From Flavivirga abyssicola (GTDB taxonomy: Bacteria > Bacteroidota > Bacteroidia > Flavobacteriales > Flavobacteriaceae): a stretch of DNA of 64,000 bases. A program made the position numbers and the translations under genes. How positions within the stretch are numbered: position 1 is the stretch's first letter; every line of letters begins with the position of its first letter. The notes below the pieces were generated by a model. The model was not told the DNA's origin, did no database searches, and saw nothing but the letters and a program-made list of their open reading frames with translations. This document shows positions 55,236-64,000 of this stretch, piece after piece. The stretch is taken from the NCBI RefSeq assembly GCF_030540775.2, contig NZ_CP141266.1, positions 3,521,001 to 3,585,000 of the forward strand, read 5' to 3'.

Positions 55236-57785
55236 TTAAGACTCAGCTGGCTTTTCAGCTTTTTCTATCGATATACTCAATTCTTGAGTTGCTTTATCTA
55301 AATCAATTTTAATTTTATCACCTTCTTCAAGATGGGAAGCAACAATTTCTTCAGCTAAAGCATCTTCAATATATTTTTGAATAGCTCTTTTTAAAGGTCT
55401 TGCTCCATATTGTTTATCAAAACCTTTTTCGGCAATATAATCTTTAGCACTTTTAGTAAGCTTTAAGATATAGCCTAAACCTTTAATTCGGGCTAAGAGT
55501 TTTTCTAATTCAATATCAATAATTTTATTGATATCTTCTTTTTCTAAGGCATTGAATACCACAACATCATCAATTCTATTTAAAAACTCGGGAGCAAACG
55601 ATTTTTTTAATGCGTTTTCAATCACACCTCTAGCATTCGCATCTTCCTGAGCTTTTTGTGATGCCGTTCCAAAACCAATACCTGTTCCAAAATCTTTTAA
55701 TTTTCTGGCCCCAATGTTGGATGTCATAATAATAATGGTATTTCTGAAATCGATTTTTCTTCCTAAACTATCAGTTAAATACCCATCATCAAGTACCTGA
55801 AGCAGCATATTAAAGACATCTGGATGTGCTTTTTCGATTTCATCTAACAGTATAACTGCATATGGCTTGCGTCTCACTTTTTCAGTTAACTGACCACCTT
55901 CTTCATATCCAACATACCCTGGAGGTGCTCCAATTAATCTGGAAATGGCAAATTTTTCCATATACTCGCTCATATCAATTCTAACGAGTGATTCTTCGCT
56001 ATCAAATAACTCTCTGGATAGTACTTTTGCTAACTGTGTTTTACCAACACCAGTTTGACCTAAAAAGATAAATGAACCGATTGGCTTATTTGGATCTTTA
56101 AGTCCTGCACGGTTACGCTGAATTGCTTTTACAACTTTGGCTACTGCATCATCCTGTCCAATAACTTTTCCTTTAATAAGGTTAGGTAGTTCGGCCAGTC
56201 TGTTAATCTCTGTTTGTGCAATTCTGTTTACCGGTACTCCAGTCATCATTGAAACTACGTCTGCAACATTATCCTCTGTAACTATTTCTCTGTGCTGTTT
56301 TGTGTCTTCTTCCCATTTTTCCTGAGCAATAGCCAATTCTTTTTCGATGCGTTTTTCATCATCTCTAAGTTTTGCAGCTTCTTCATACTTTTGTTTCCTT
56401 ACTACAGCATTCTTGGTTTCTTTAATATCTTCCAGTTGCTTTTCGAGTTCTATTATTTGTTTAGGAACATCAATATTAGTTATATGTACACGAGATCCTG
56501 CTTCATCCAAAGCATCAATAGCTTTGTCCGGTAAAAAACGTTCAGTCATGTACCTATTTGTTAACTTAACACAGGCTTCAATAGCTTCCGGTGTGTAATC
56601 AACGTTATGATGTTCTTCGTATTTTCCTTTTATATTGTTAAGGATTTCAATAGTTTCTTCTACCGAAGTAGGTTCTACTATAACCTTTTGAAAACGACGT
56701 TCTAAAGCACCGTCTTTTTCAATATATTGTCTGTATTCATCTAAAGTTGTAGCTCCAATGCATTGAATTTCACCACGAGCTAAAGCAGGTTTAAACATAT
56801 TAGAGGCGTCTAAACTACCTGTAGCTCCACCAGCACCAACTATGGTATGTATTTCGTCAATAAAAAGGATAACATCGTCATTCTTTTCAAGCTCGTTCAT
56901 AACAGCTTTCATGCGCTCTTCAAACTGTCCCCGGTATTTTGTTCCAGCAACTAAACTGGCTAAATCTAAAGTCACAACACGTTTATTAAATAAAATACGA
57001 GAGACTTTTCGTTTTACTATTCTAAGCGCTAAACCTTCAGCAATGGCAGACTTACCAACGCCAGGTTCACCAATTAAAAGGGGATTGTTTTTTTTACGTC
57101 TACTTAAAATCTGTGAGACACGCTGTATTTCCTTTTCACGTCCAACTACAGGGTCTAGCTTCCCTTCTTCAGCTAAGGCGGTTAAATCACGCCCAAAGTT
57201 ATCTAAAACAGGTGTTTTGGACTTCTTATTTGCTTTTCCGGCAGGGGCATTAAAAATATTGTCTTTTGAAGCGTCCCCTTCAGTATTCATATCATCATCT
57301 TGAAAAGATTCAGATTTTGGTTCTATATAATCATTGTCGTTAGTAATCATAAGTTTAAATTGTTCTTTAACGTTATCATAGTCAACTTTTAGCTTATTTA
57401 AGAGCTTAGTCGTAGGGTCATTTTCATTTCTTAAAATACAGAGCAATAAATGCGCTGTATTTATTGAAGTACTTTGAAATAGTTTAGCTTCTAAAAATGT
57501 AGTTTTTAAAGCGCGTTCTGCTTGCCTTGTAAGATGTAAGTTCTTTTTTTGATTTGAAGTTACAGTAATGTTGGGGTTTGCAGGGCTCAATATCTCAACT
57601 TTGCGTCTCAAATGGTTTAAATCAATATCTAAAGCGTTAAGGATGTTGATAGCTTTGCCACTACCATCTCTTAGAAGTCCAAGCATTAAATGCTCAGTAC
57701 CAATGAAATCGTGGCCCAACCTTAGCGCTTCTTCTTTGCTATATGCAATTACGTCTTTTACTCTTGGGGAAAAATTATCATCCAT
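55236..57785 (-). CDS. clpC: ATP-dependent Clp protease ATP-binding subunit ClpC
   Basis: Encodes 849 aa from the ATG at 57783-57785 (MDDNFSPRVKDVIAYSKEEALRLGHDFIGTEHLMLGLL). The longer frame with 17 extra residues lacks family support. It contains a Clp N-domain, a first AAA+ module (GEPGVGKSAIAEGLA), a UVR-containing middle region (YEEAAKLRDDEKR), and a second AAA+ module (GQTGVGKTQLAKVL, VILLDEIEKAHPDVFN). It unfolds proteins for ClpP. It is divergent from gyrA. Confidence 0.97.
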   Translation of the reverse strand: MDDNFSPRVKDVIAYSKEEALRLGHDFIGTEHLMLGLLRDGSGKAINILNALDIDLNHLRRKVEILSPANPNITVTSNQKKNLHLTRQAERALKTTFLEAKLFQSTSINTAHLLLCILRNENDPTTKLLNKLKVDYDNVKEQFKLMITNDNDYIEPKSESFQDDDMNTEGDASKDNIFNAPAGKANKKSKTPVLDNFGRDLTALAEEGKLDPVVGREKEIQRVSQILSRRKKNNPLLIGEPGVGKSAIAEGLALRIVKRKVSRILFNKRVVTLDLASLVAGTKYRGQFEERMKAVMNELEKNDDVILFIDEIHTIVGAGGATGSLDASNMFKPALARGEIQCIGATTLDEYRQYIEKDGALERRFQKVIVEPTSVEETIEILNNIKGKYEEHHNVDYTPEAIEACVKLTNRYMTERFLPDKAIDALDEAGSRVHITNIDVPKQIIELEKQLEDIKETKNAVVRKQKYEEAAKLRDDEKRIEKELAIAQEKWEEDTKQHREIVTEDNVADVVSMMTGVPVNRIAQTEINRLAELPNLIKGKVIGQDDAVAKVVKAIQRNRAGLKDPNKPIGSFIFLGQTGVGKTQLAKVLSRELFDSEESLVRIDMSEYMEKFAISRLIGAPPGYVGYEEGGQLTEKVRRKPYAVILLDEIEKAHPDVFNMLLQVLDDGYLTDSLGRKIDFRNTIIIMTSNIGARKLKDFGTGIGFGTASQKAQEDANARGVIENALKKSFAPEFLNRIDDVVVFNALEKEDINKIIDIELEKLLARIKGLGYILKLTKSAKDYIAEKGFDKQYGARPLKRAIQKYIEDALAEEIVASHLEEGDKIKIDLDKATQELSISIEKAEKPAES

Positions 57786-58045
57786 ATTCGTGTTCCTTTC
57801 TGCATTAAAAATAGTAAAACATTTTACTAAAGGCAAAAACTATACCTTAAATTGTCTGTAAGTTGCTAATTGACGAAAAAATCTTTAAAAAATCAAAATT
57901 TTTTAAAGCATACTTATTAACTAAAAAAACATATAAAATTGTTAATAAAAAACATGAAAAAATAGTCAGGAAACGCTTAACATGACTATTGAAATACTTA
58001 TATTAGCATGTTTTGAAAAATAGATAAAACTTAATTAAATTATAT

Positions 58046-60622
58046 ATGGCAGAAGGAGAAAAATTGATCCCTATTAATATTGAGGATGAGATGAAATCGG
58101 CATACATTGATTATTCAATGTCAGTCATTGTGTCACGTGCTTTACCGGATGTAAGGGACGGCTTAAAACCAGTTCATAGACGTGTACTTTATGGTATGCA
58201 CGAATTGGGTGTTAGAGCGAGTTCAGCACATAAAAAATCCGCAAGAATAGTTGGAGAAGTTTTAGGTAAGTATCACCCTCATGGAGATACATCTGTTTAT
58301 GATGCGATGGTACGTATGGCTCAGGAATGGAGTTTGCGTTATATGCTGGTCGACGGACAAGGGAATTTTGGTTCTATAGATGGTGATAGTCCAGCAGCAA
58401 TGCGTTACACAGAAGCACGTATGCAAAAAATATCTGAGGACATGTTGGCAGATATAGAAAAGGAAACGGTAGATCATAAATTAAATTTTGATGATACTTT
58501 ACAGGAACCTACTGTTTTACCAACTCGTATCCCAGGGCTTTTAGTTAATGGTGCGTCTGGTATTGCTGTAGGTATGGCTACGAACATGCCACCTCACAAT
58601 TTAACCGAAGTGGTTAATGGTACTATAGCTTATATTGATAATAATGATATTGAAATTGATGAATTAATCACCCATATTAAAGCTCCGGATTTTCCAACAG
58701 GAGGAACCATTTATGGTTATGATGGTGTAAAAGAAGCATTTCACACAGGTCGCGGACGTATCGTTATGCGTGCTAAAGCCAATATTGAGGAAGTAAACGG
58801 ACGTGAGTGTATTATAGTAGATGAAATACCTTATCAGATTAATAAGGCAGATATGATTAAAAAGACTGCTGACTTGATTAATGATAAGAAATTAGAAGGG
58901 ATATCCACTATTCGTGATGAATCCGATAGAAATGGTATGCGCATTGTTTATGTTTTAAGGCGTGATGCTATTCCTAATATCGTTTTAAATAAGCTATTTA
59001 AATTTACAGCTTTACAATCATCTTTTAGTGTAAATAATATTGCATTGGTTAATGGTCGACCACAGCTATTAAACTTAAAAGAACTGATTCATTATTTTGT
59101 TGAGCATAGACACGAAGTTGTTGTAAGACGTACTACTTACGAATTACGAAAGGCTGAAGAACGTGCTCATATATTAGAAGGCTTAATTATTGCATCAGAC
59201 AATATTGATGAAGTTATTGCTATAATCAGGGCTTCTTCTAATGCAGATGAAGCTAGGGAAAACTTAATAAAACGTTTTGAACTTTCTGAGATTCAGGCTA
59301 AAGCTATAGTTGAAATGCGACTGCGCCAGTTAACTGGTTTAGAGCAAGATAAACTGCGTTCAGAATATGAGGAAATAATGAAAACCATTGAAGACTTAAA
59401 AGATATCTTGGCTAAAAAAGAGCGTAGAATGGATATTATTAAGGAAGAGTTGGAAGTTGTTAGGAATAAGTATGGTGATGAGCGTCGTTCGACTATTGAG
59501 TATGCTGGTGGAGATTTGAGTATTGAAGATATGATTCCTGATGAAAAAGTGGTGATTACCATTTCTCATGCGGGTTATATTAAACGTACATCACTAACAG
59601 AATATAAAACACAAAATAGAGGCGGAGTTGGTCAAAAAGCATCTACTACAAGGAATGAAGATTTCTTAGAGCATCTGTTTGTTGGTACTAATCATCAATA
59701 CATGTTGTTCTTTACGCAAAAAGGAAAATGTTTCTGGATGCGTGTTTATGAAATCCCTGAAGGAAGCAAGACTTCTAAAGGGAGAGCGATTCAAAACTTG
59801 ATAAATATTGAGCAAGATGATAAGGTGATGGCTTTTATTTGTACTCAAGATTTAAAAGATGAAGATTATATTAATAGTCATTATGTAATCATGGCTACTA
59901 AAAATGGTCAAGTAAAGAAAACCTCTTTAGAGCAGTATTCTCGTCCTAGAACAAATGGAATTAATGCTATAACAATTAAGGATAATGATGAATTGTTAGA
60001 AGCAAAATTAACCACAGGAAATAGTCAAGTTATGCTTGCACTTAAATCTGGTAAAGCGATTCGTTTTGAAGAAGCAAAAACCAGACCTATGGGACGTGGT
60101 GCTTCTGGAGTTAGAGGTATTAGACTTGCTAACGATAAGGATGAGGTTATAGGTATGGTAACTATAGAAAATTCTCAAGAAGAATCTGTACTTGTGGTTT
60201 CAGAGAATGGTTATGGTAAACGTACTTATATTGATGATCCTGAAGATGGAGAGCCAGTATATAGAATTACAAATAGAGGTGGAAAAGGAGTAAAAACCAT
60301 TTCTATTACAGAGAAAACAGGAAATTTAGTTGCTATAAAAAGCGTAACAGATAATGATGATTTAATGATTATTAATAAATCAGGTATCGCTATACGTATG
60401 GTTGTGGCAGATTTACGAGTTATGGGTAGAGCCACTCAAGGTGTTAAATTAATCAATTTAAAAGGAAATGATTCTATAGCAGCAGTTGCTAAAGTTATGC
60501 ATGATGAAGATGAAGTTGAAGATTCCGAAACTATTGAAAACACTAACGATTTAGAAGACGGCACAACTCTTGATAATAATGTAGAAGATAATAACGATAA
60601 TACCGATAATACCGAAAATTAA
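58046..60622 (+). CDS. gyrA: DNA gyrase subunit A
   Basis: Encodes 858 aa. The breakage-reunion domain has [27 protein letters not shown] and the catalytic Tyr in [10 protein letters not shown] near residue 120. Quinolone-region residues are [19 protein letters not shown]. The C-terminal wrapping domain has GRAIQNL and [12 protein letters not shown] (GyrA-box-like), as expected for gyrase instead of topoisomerase IV. An acidic Asp/Asn-rich tail (about 825-858) ends the protein. It introduces negative supercoils together with GyrB, which is not in the window. Confidence 0.97.
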   Translation: MAEGEKLIPINIEDEMKSAYIDYSMSVIVSRALPDVRDGLKPVHRRVLYGMHELGVRASSAHKKSARIVGEVLGKYHPHGDTSVYDAMVRMAQEWSLRYMLVDGQGNFGSIDGDSPAAMRYTEARMQKISEDMLADIEKETVDHKLNFDDTLQEPTVLPTRIPGLLVNGASGIAVGMATNMPPHNLTEVVNGTIAYIDNNDIEIDELITHIKAPDFPTGGTIYGYDGVKEAFHTGRGRIVMRAKANIEEVNGRECIIVDEIPYQINKADMIKKTADLINDKKLEGISTIRDESDRNGMRIVYVLRRDAIPNIVLNKLFKFTALQSSFSVNNIALVNGRPQLLNLKELIHYFVEHRHEVVVRRTTYELRKAEERAHILEGLIIASDNIDEVIAIIRASSNADEARENLIKRFELSEIQAKAIVEMRLRQLTGLEQDKLRSEYEEIMKTIEDLKDILAKKERRMDIIKEELEVVRNKYGDERRSTIEYAGGDLSIEDMIPDEKVVITISHAGYIKRTSLTEYKTQNRGGVGQKASTTRNEDFLEHLFVGTNHQYMLFFTQKGKCFWMRVYEIPEGSKTSKGRAIQNLINIEQDDKVMAFICTQDLKDEDYINSHYVIMATKNGQVKKTSLEQYSRPRTNGINAITIKDNDELLEAKLTTGNSQVMLALKSGKAIRFEEAKTRPMGRGASGVRGIRLANDKDEVIGMVTIENSQEESVLVVSENGYGKRTYIDDPEDGEPVYRITNRGGKGVKTISITEKTGNLVAIKSVTDNDDLMIINKSGIAIRMVVADLRVMGRATQGVKLINLKGNDSIAAVAKVMHDEDEVEDSETIENTNDLEDGTTLDNNVEDNNDNTDNTEN

Positions 60623-60640
60623 TTAATAATATTTTATAAA

Positions 60641-61903
60641 ATGAGAAAACAGTTAATCATAGCTTTAATCTTTTCAGTAAGTGCTTCATTTACATTTGCG
60701 CAAAAAAAAGAGCTAAAAACAGCAGCAAAAGCTATTAAAGGAGGAAATTTTGCAGAGGCAAAAACAGCTTTAAAACAAGCAAAATCATTAGAGTCTAGTA
60801 TGGATGATAAAACTAAATCAAAGTTTTATTATCTAAATAGTCAGGCTTTGTATGCAAAAGGTAAAGGTTCATTAACAGATATCGATGAAGCTTTAGTAAG
60901 CCTGAAAAAAGTTAAAGTAGGGTATTCAGCAGAGGTCAATCTATTAAAGCAAGACATTGCAAATGGTTTACTATTAAAAGGAAATAAAGCCTATGAGAAA
61001 AAAGATTATTCGGATGCATCTGTATTTTTTGAAAAATCTTATAGAGTAACAGAAAGGGATACGGTATTTCTTTATTATGCAGCAGCTACAGCTGTTAATG
61101 TTAGTGAGTACGATAGAGCTTTAAAACTTTATGAAGAGCTAAAAAAATTAGGCTACACAGGAATTGCAAAGCAATATTATGCTATTGATGTTGCAACACA
61201 AAAAGAAGAAGTCTTTAATAGTAAAGAGTTGCGTGATATTTCTATTAAAGCTAAAACTCATATTAAGCCAACTGCGCGTAAATCTGAATCAAAAAAGCCA
61301 GAAATTGTAAAAAATGTTGCCCTTATATATGTTAATAAGGGGGATAATGAAAAAGCAATTGCGGCTATGAAAGAGGCAAGAGCAGAAAGTCCTAATGATG
61401 TTAACTTAATATTATCAGAGGCGAATGTTCATTATAAAATGGGTAACACAGAAGAGTTTAAAAAGTTATTAGAAAAGGCTACACAAATGGATCCTAATAA
61501 TCCTGAGTTACAGTATAATTTAGGAGTTATTGCTGCGGAGTCTAAGCAAACTGAAGAAGCAAAGCGGTATTATGAAAAAGCGATTGAGTTAGATCCTAAA
61601 TATATTAATGCATATATAAACTTATCAGCCTTAGTTTTAAACAATGAAGAGGCAATAATTAAGGAGATGAATGGTTTAGGGACTTCCAGAGCTGATAATA
61701 AACGTTATGATGAGTTGAGAGCACAACGTCAAAACCTTTATAGAGAGGCGATACCTTATTTGACTAAAGCGCTTGAAATTGATTCAAAAAGTATAAGTGC
61801 TGCCAAAACGTTAATGAATATTTATAGTATTCTTGGAGAAACTGATAAATATAAAAGTATGAAAGAAAAAGTTGCTGCTATAGAAGGAGCAGATGCTAAC
61901 TAA
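60641..61903 (+). CDS. Tetratricopeptide-repeat protein
   Basis: Encodes 420 aa with a signal peptide (1-20, FTFAQ). TPR helices run from about 25 to 180 and again from 225 to 410, with clear units NVALIYVNKGDNEKAIAAMKEARAESPND and YNLGVIAAESKQTEEAKRYYEKAIELDPKY. It is probably a periplasmic scaffold. It follows gyrA by 18 bp and is likely read from the same transcript, an arrangement common in Flavobacteriaceae. Partner unknown. Confidence 0.9.
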   Translation: MRKQLIIALIFSVSASFTFAQKKELKTAAKAIKGGNFAEAKTALKQAKSLESSMDDKTKSKFYYLNSQALYAKGKGSLTDIDEALVSLKKVKVGYSAEVNLLKQDIANGLLLKGNKAYEKKDYSDASVFFEKSYRVTERDTVFLYYAAATAVNVSEYDRALKLYEELKKLGYTGIAKQYYAIDVATQKEEVFNSKELRDISIKAKTHIKPTARKSESKKPEIVKNVALIYVNKGDNEKAIAAMKEARAESPNDVNLILSEANVHYKMGNTEEFKKLLEKATQMDPNNPELQYNLGVIAAESKQTEEAKRYYEKAIELDPKYINAYINLSALVLNNEEAIIKEMNGLGTSRADNKRYDELRAQRQNLYREAIPYLTKALEIDSKSISAAKTLMNIYSILGETDKYKSMKEKVAAIEGADAN

Positions 61904-61929
61904 TCTGAGAATACTTAATTGATAAAGAA

Positions 61930-61960
61930 AAAGGAGCAAATTTAATTTGCTCCTTTTTTT
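61930..61960. terminator. Bidirectional terminator between TPR and NlpC/P60 genes
   Basis: Perfect 12-bp arms (61930-61941 and 61945-61956) with a 3-nt loop, A-run before and T-run after, between convergent genes. Confidence 0.93.
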
Positions 61961-61962
61961 AT

Positions 61963-62712
61963 TTAGATTATTTTTTTAATGACACGTAGTTTATGTGTAT
62001 GTGTTTTTTTGTCGACATTATAGATGCCTGAGTGGTCTAACCTGTCTATTCTAACTTTGCCATGAGCGTGTATTATGTAATTATCTTTCATAATAATACC
62101 TACATGTGTAATAGCTCCTTCACTATTATCGAAAAAAGCTAAATCACCAGGCTCACTTTCTTCAATAAAGCTTAAGGCTTCTCCTTGGGTTGCCTGCTGT
62201 GATGCATCACGTAGTAGTTTATAACCGTTTAATTTATAAACCATTTGAGTAAAGCCAGAACAATCTATACCAAAAGGTGTTTTTCCACCCCAAAGGTAGG
62301 GGGTATTTAAATATAAAAATGCTGTTTGAATGATGTCACTTTTTACTTTTTTACCCTCTATATAATTACCTTCATGTTTATGGTTTAAATTGGATAACCC
62401 ATTTAAGGAAGCTCCCAATACAATGGGATATAACTGACTGTTGCTATCTTCAATAAACTCGACTAAATCAGCAGAAAGCCTAGGAGTTTCTTTGTTTAAA
62501 TCTTTATATGCTTCTTCTGTAATTTCAAGATGTTGTTTGTTATCAATCCAACCTTCATAAGAGTCAAATGCTAAGCGAATTTTACTCCAGTTTTTGCGTT
62601 GTTCCAAGATTTTAAAAATTTCACCATAAATAACTTGAGATACAAGTTCACTGGTGTCTGCGGGTTCTTCTCTAAGGGGGACAATGCTTAAATTACAAAT
62701 TCCGTATTGCAT
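61963..62712 (-). CDS. C40 NlpC/P60 peptidoglycan hydrolase
   Basis: Encodes 249 aa. The N-terminal half is SH3-like (about 5-62, ICNLSIVPLREEPADTSELVSQVIYGEIFKILEQRKNW). The NlpC/P60 domain (about 125-245) has the catalytic Cys in PFGIDCSGFTQMVYK and His in AITHVGIIM, with a second His/polar residue in YIIHAHG. It cleaves peptide stems of peptidoglycan, commonly gamma-D-Glu-diamino acid bonds. No signal peptide is obvious, so it may act on recycled muropeptides in the cytoplasm or be exported another way. Confidence 0.92.
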   Translation of the reverse strand: MQYGICNLSIVPLREEPADTSELVSQVIYGEIFKILEQRKNWSKIRLAFDSYEGWIDNKQHLEITEEAYKDLNKETPRLSADLVEFIEDSNSQLYPIVLGASLNGLSNLNHKHEGNYIEGKKVKSDIIQTAFLYLNTPYLWGGKTPFGIDCSGFTQMVYKLNGYKLLRDASQQATQGEALSFIEESEPGDLAFFDNSEGAITHVGIIMKDNYIIHAHGKVRIDRLDHSGIYNVDKKTHTHKLRVIKKII

Positions 62713-62835
62713 AAAATTATTATCTATTGGCTATTACTATTAATTATTTATGCAATTATTGAAGGGGATAATAAGGTTGCTGAATAGAAATTTTAAAAAG
62801 TATTTCATAGTAAATAATAACAATATTTAATATTA

Positions 62836-64000
62836 TTAACGCTCAATAACTATAGCAGATGCCCCGCCACCTCCGTTGCAAATAGCTGCTGCTCCAATTT
62901 TGGCATTGTTTTGTTCTAAGACATTTAATAAAGTGATTATAATTCTAACACCAGAACAACCTAAAGGATGCCCTAAGGAAACAGCTCCTCCATTTACGTT
63001 TACATTATGATCATTTAATCCTAATATTTTCATGTTAGCTAAACCGACTACGGAGAAAGCTTCATTAAACTCAAAATAGTCTATGTCGTTAATTTTAATT
63101 CCTGCTTTGTTTATAGCTTTTGGTAATGCTTTTGCAGGAGCGGTTGTAAACCATTCAGGCTCTTGAGCAGCATCAGCATAACTTTTTATGGTTGCCAAAG
63201 GAGTTAGTCCTAATTCATTTGCTTTTTCTTTACTCATTAAAACCATAGCGCCAGCACCATCATTTATAGTTGAAGCATTGGCAGCTGTTACGGTGCCATC
63301 TTTTGTGAATGCTGGACGTAATTGTGGGATCTTCTCCATTTTTACATTAGTAAACTCTTCATCTTTACTAACTATAATAGGTTCTCCGCGACGCTGAGGC
63401 ACTTCAACAGGAACAACTTCATTATCAAATTTTCCACTATTCCATGCTGCGGCAGAACGATTGTAAGACTGTATTGCAAAAGCATCTTGCGCTTCTCTTG
63501 AGAATTTATATTCTGTAGCACAGGCATCTGCACAAACACCCATAGCGTTTTTATCGTAAGCATCTACTAAACCATCGCTTTGCATCCCATCAATTAAAGA
63601 AGAAGGTCCAAATTTAGTGCCAGTACGGGCATGTAGGTAATGTGGGATTAAACTCATGTTTTCCATGCCTCCGGCAACTACAATTTCTGCGTCACCAAGA
63701 GCAATAGCTTGAGCAGCTTGCATAACTGCTTTCATTCCAGATGCACATACTTTATTTATAGTTGTACATGGAACCGTATTTGGTATGCCTGCATAAATAG
63801 CAGCTTGTCTCGCAGGAGCTTGACCTGTACCAGCTTGTACTACATTGCCCATTAAAACTTCTTCAACTAATTCTGGACTTAAATTTATTTTATTTAAGGC
63901 TCCTTTAATAGCGATAGCGCCTAATTCTGGGGCTGGAATAGTGGACAGAGCACCTAAAAAACTCCCAATTGGAGTTCTTGCAGCTGATACAATAACTACT
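62836..64000 (-). CDS. Acetyl-CoA C-acetyltransferase (thiolase), 5' end beyond window
   Basis: The frame is open to the window edge. The first ~49 codons lie between 63853 and 63999 (VVIVSAARTPIGSFLGALSTIPAPELGAIAIKGAL), so only a few N-terminal residues are missing, and the internal ATG at 63852 is not the real start. Marks are the nucleophile Cys in TTINKVCASGMKAV, GGMENMSLIPHYLHA, NGGAVSLGHPLGCSGVRI (catalytic His), and CNGGGGASAIVIER (second Cys) at the C-terminus. It joins or splits acetoacetyl-CoA in ketone, fatty-acid or mevalonate metabolism. Confidence 0.95.
   Translation of the reverse strand, partial: VVIVSAARTPIGSFLGALSTIPAPELGAIAIKGALNKINLSPELVEEVLMGNVVQAGTGQAPARQAAIYAGIPNTVPCTTINKVCASGMKAVMQAAQAIALGDAEIVVAGGMENMSLIPHYLHARTGTKFGPSSLIDGMQSDGLVDAYDKNAMGVCADACATEYKFSREAQDAFAIQSYNRSAAAWNSGKFDNEVVPVEVPQRRGEPIIVSKDEEFTNVKMEKIPQLRPAFTKDGTVTAANASTINDGAGAMVLMSKEKANELGLTPLATIKSYADAAQEPEWFTTAPAKALPKAINKAGIKINDIDYFEFNEAFSVVGLANMKILGLNDHNVNVNGGAVSLGHPLGCSGVRIIITLLNVLEQNNAKIGAAAICNGGGGASAIVIER

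Overview
The window comes from a low-GC member of the Bacteroidota, almost certainly a marine Flavobacteriaceae. Supporting signs are type IX secretion (T9SS) sorting domains, a hybrid two-component system of the Bacteroidetes type, DUF6048/DUF6452, DUF6768 and CCC-motif families, promoters of the TTG / TAnnTTTG type, a flavobacterial-type 6S RNA next to zapA, and a GH16 enzyme of the kind used on algal galactans. The strain cannot be named from the sequence alone.

Layout. 1-0.5 kb: non-coding region with repeated hairpins. 0.5-10.2 kb: minus-strand RHS/YD-repeat locus made of a 1092-aa secreted YD protein, then a 1985-aa RHS protein with eight ~80-aa repeats, then a very AT-rich small membrane protein in the position of an immunity gene. 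10.6-15.7 kb: ThuA-like lipoprotein, DUF6048/DUF6452 pair, rlmD, and an ECF sigma factor with a DUF6768 protein. 15.8-18.1 kb: rocD with a possible structured leader, then two consecutive genes each cut by an in-frame TAG (DUF5362 and an IS200-type transposase). 18.1-24.1 kb: a GH16 glycanase divergent from a hybrid two-component regulator; the pair is bracketed by an identical 19-bp sequence. 24-34 kb: small membrane proteins, a T9SS cargo protein, an Smr-domain protein, a Ca-binding-repeat lipoprotein, cysteine desulfurase, a TonB-dependent receptor and an M23 peptidase. 34.3-42.7 kb: housekeeping block with a zapB-like coiled coil, zapA, 6S RNA, rny, xerD, two beta-barrel paralogues, aroQ, lpd and an NDH-2 type dehydrogenase. 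42.7-43.4 kb: a six-copy 113/114-bp tandem repeat. 43.4-52 kb: DinB-like DUF1572, msrB, M48 protease, UMF1-type transporter, astacin lipoprotein, and a sigma / anti-sigma-like / adhesin-like / head-GIN operon. 52-64 kb: metE divergent from an Lrp-type regulator, clpC, gyrA, a TPR protein, an NlpC/P60 hydrolase and a thiolase cut by the window edge.

How the genes work together. Most of the window is core chromosome (rRNA modification, cell division, RNA decay, chromosome dimer resolution, aromatic and methionine synthesis, protein quality control, topology). Accessory layers are the RHS locus, the GH16 plus regulator cassette, the decayed IS200 element, and a pair of ~160-bp elements with terminal inverted repeats and apparent 3-bp target duplications (24842-25001 and 51820-51980) that look like a miniature inverted-repeat transposable element.

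The observations most worth following up are that inverted-repeat pair, the 19-bp repeat bracketing GH16 and its regulator, the two consecutive amber-disrupted genes, and the RHS tip with its adjacent AT-rich membrane protein. No clearly new multi-gene system can be proven from the sequence alone.
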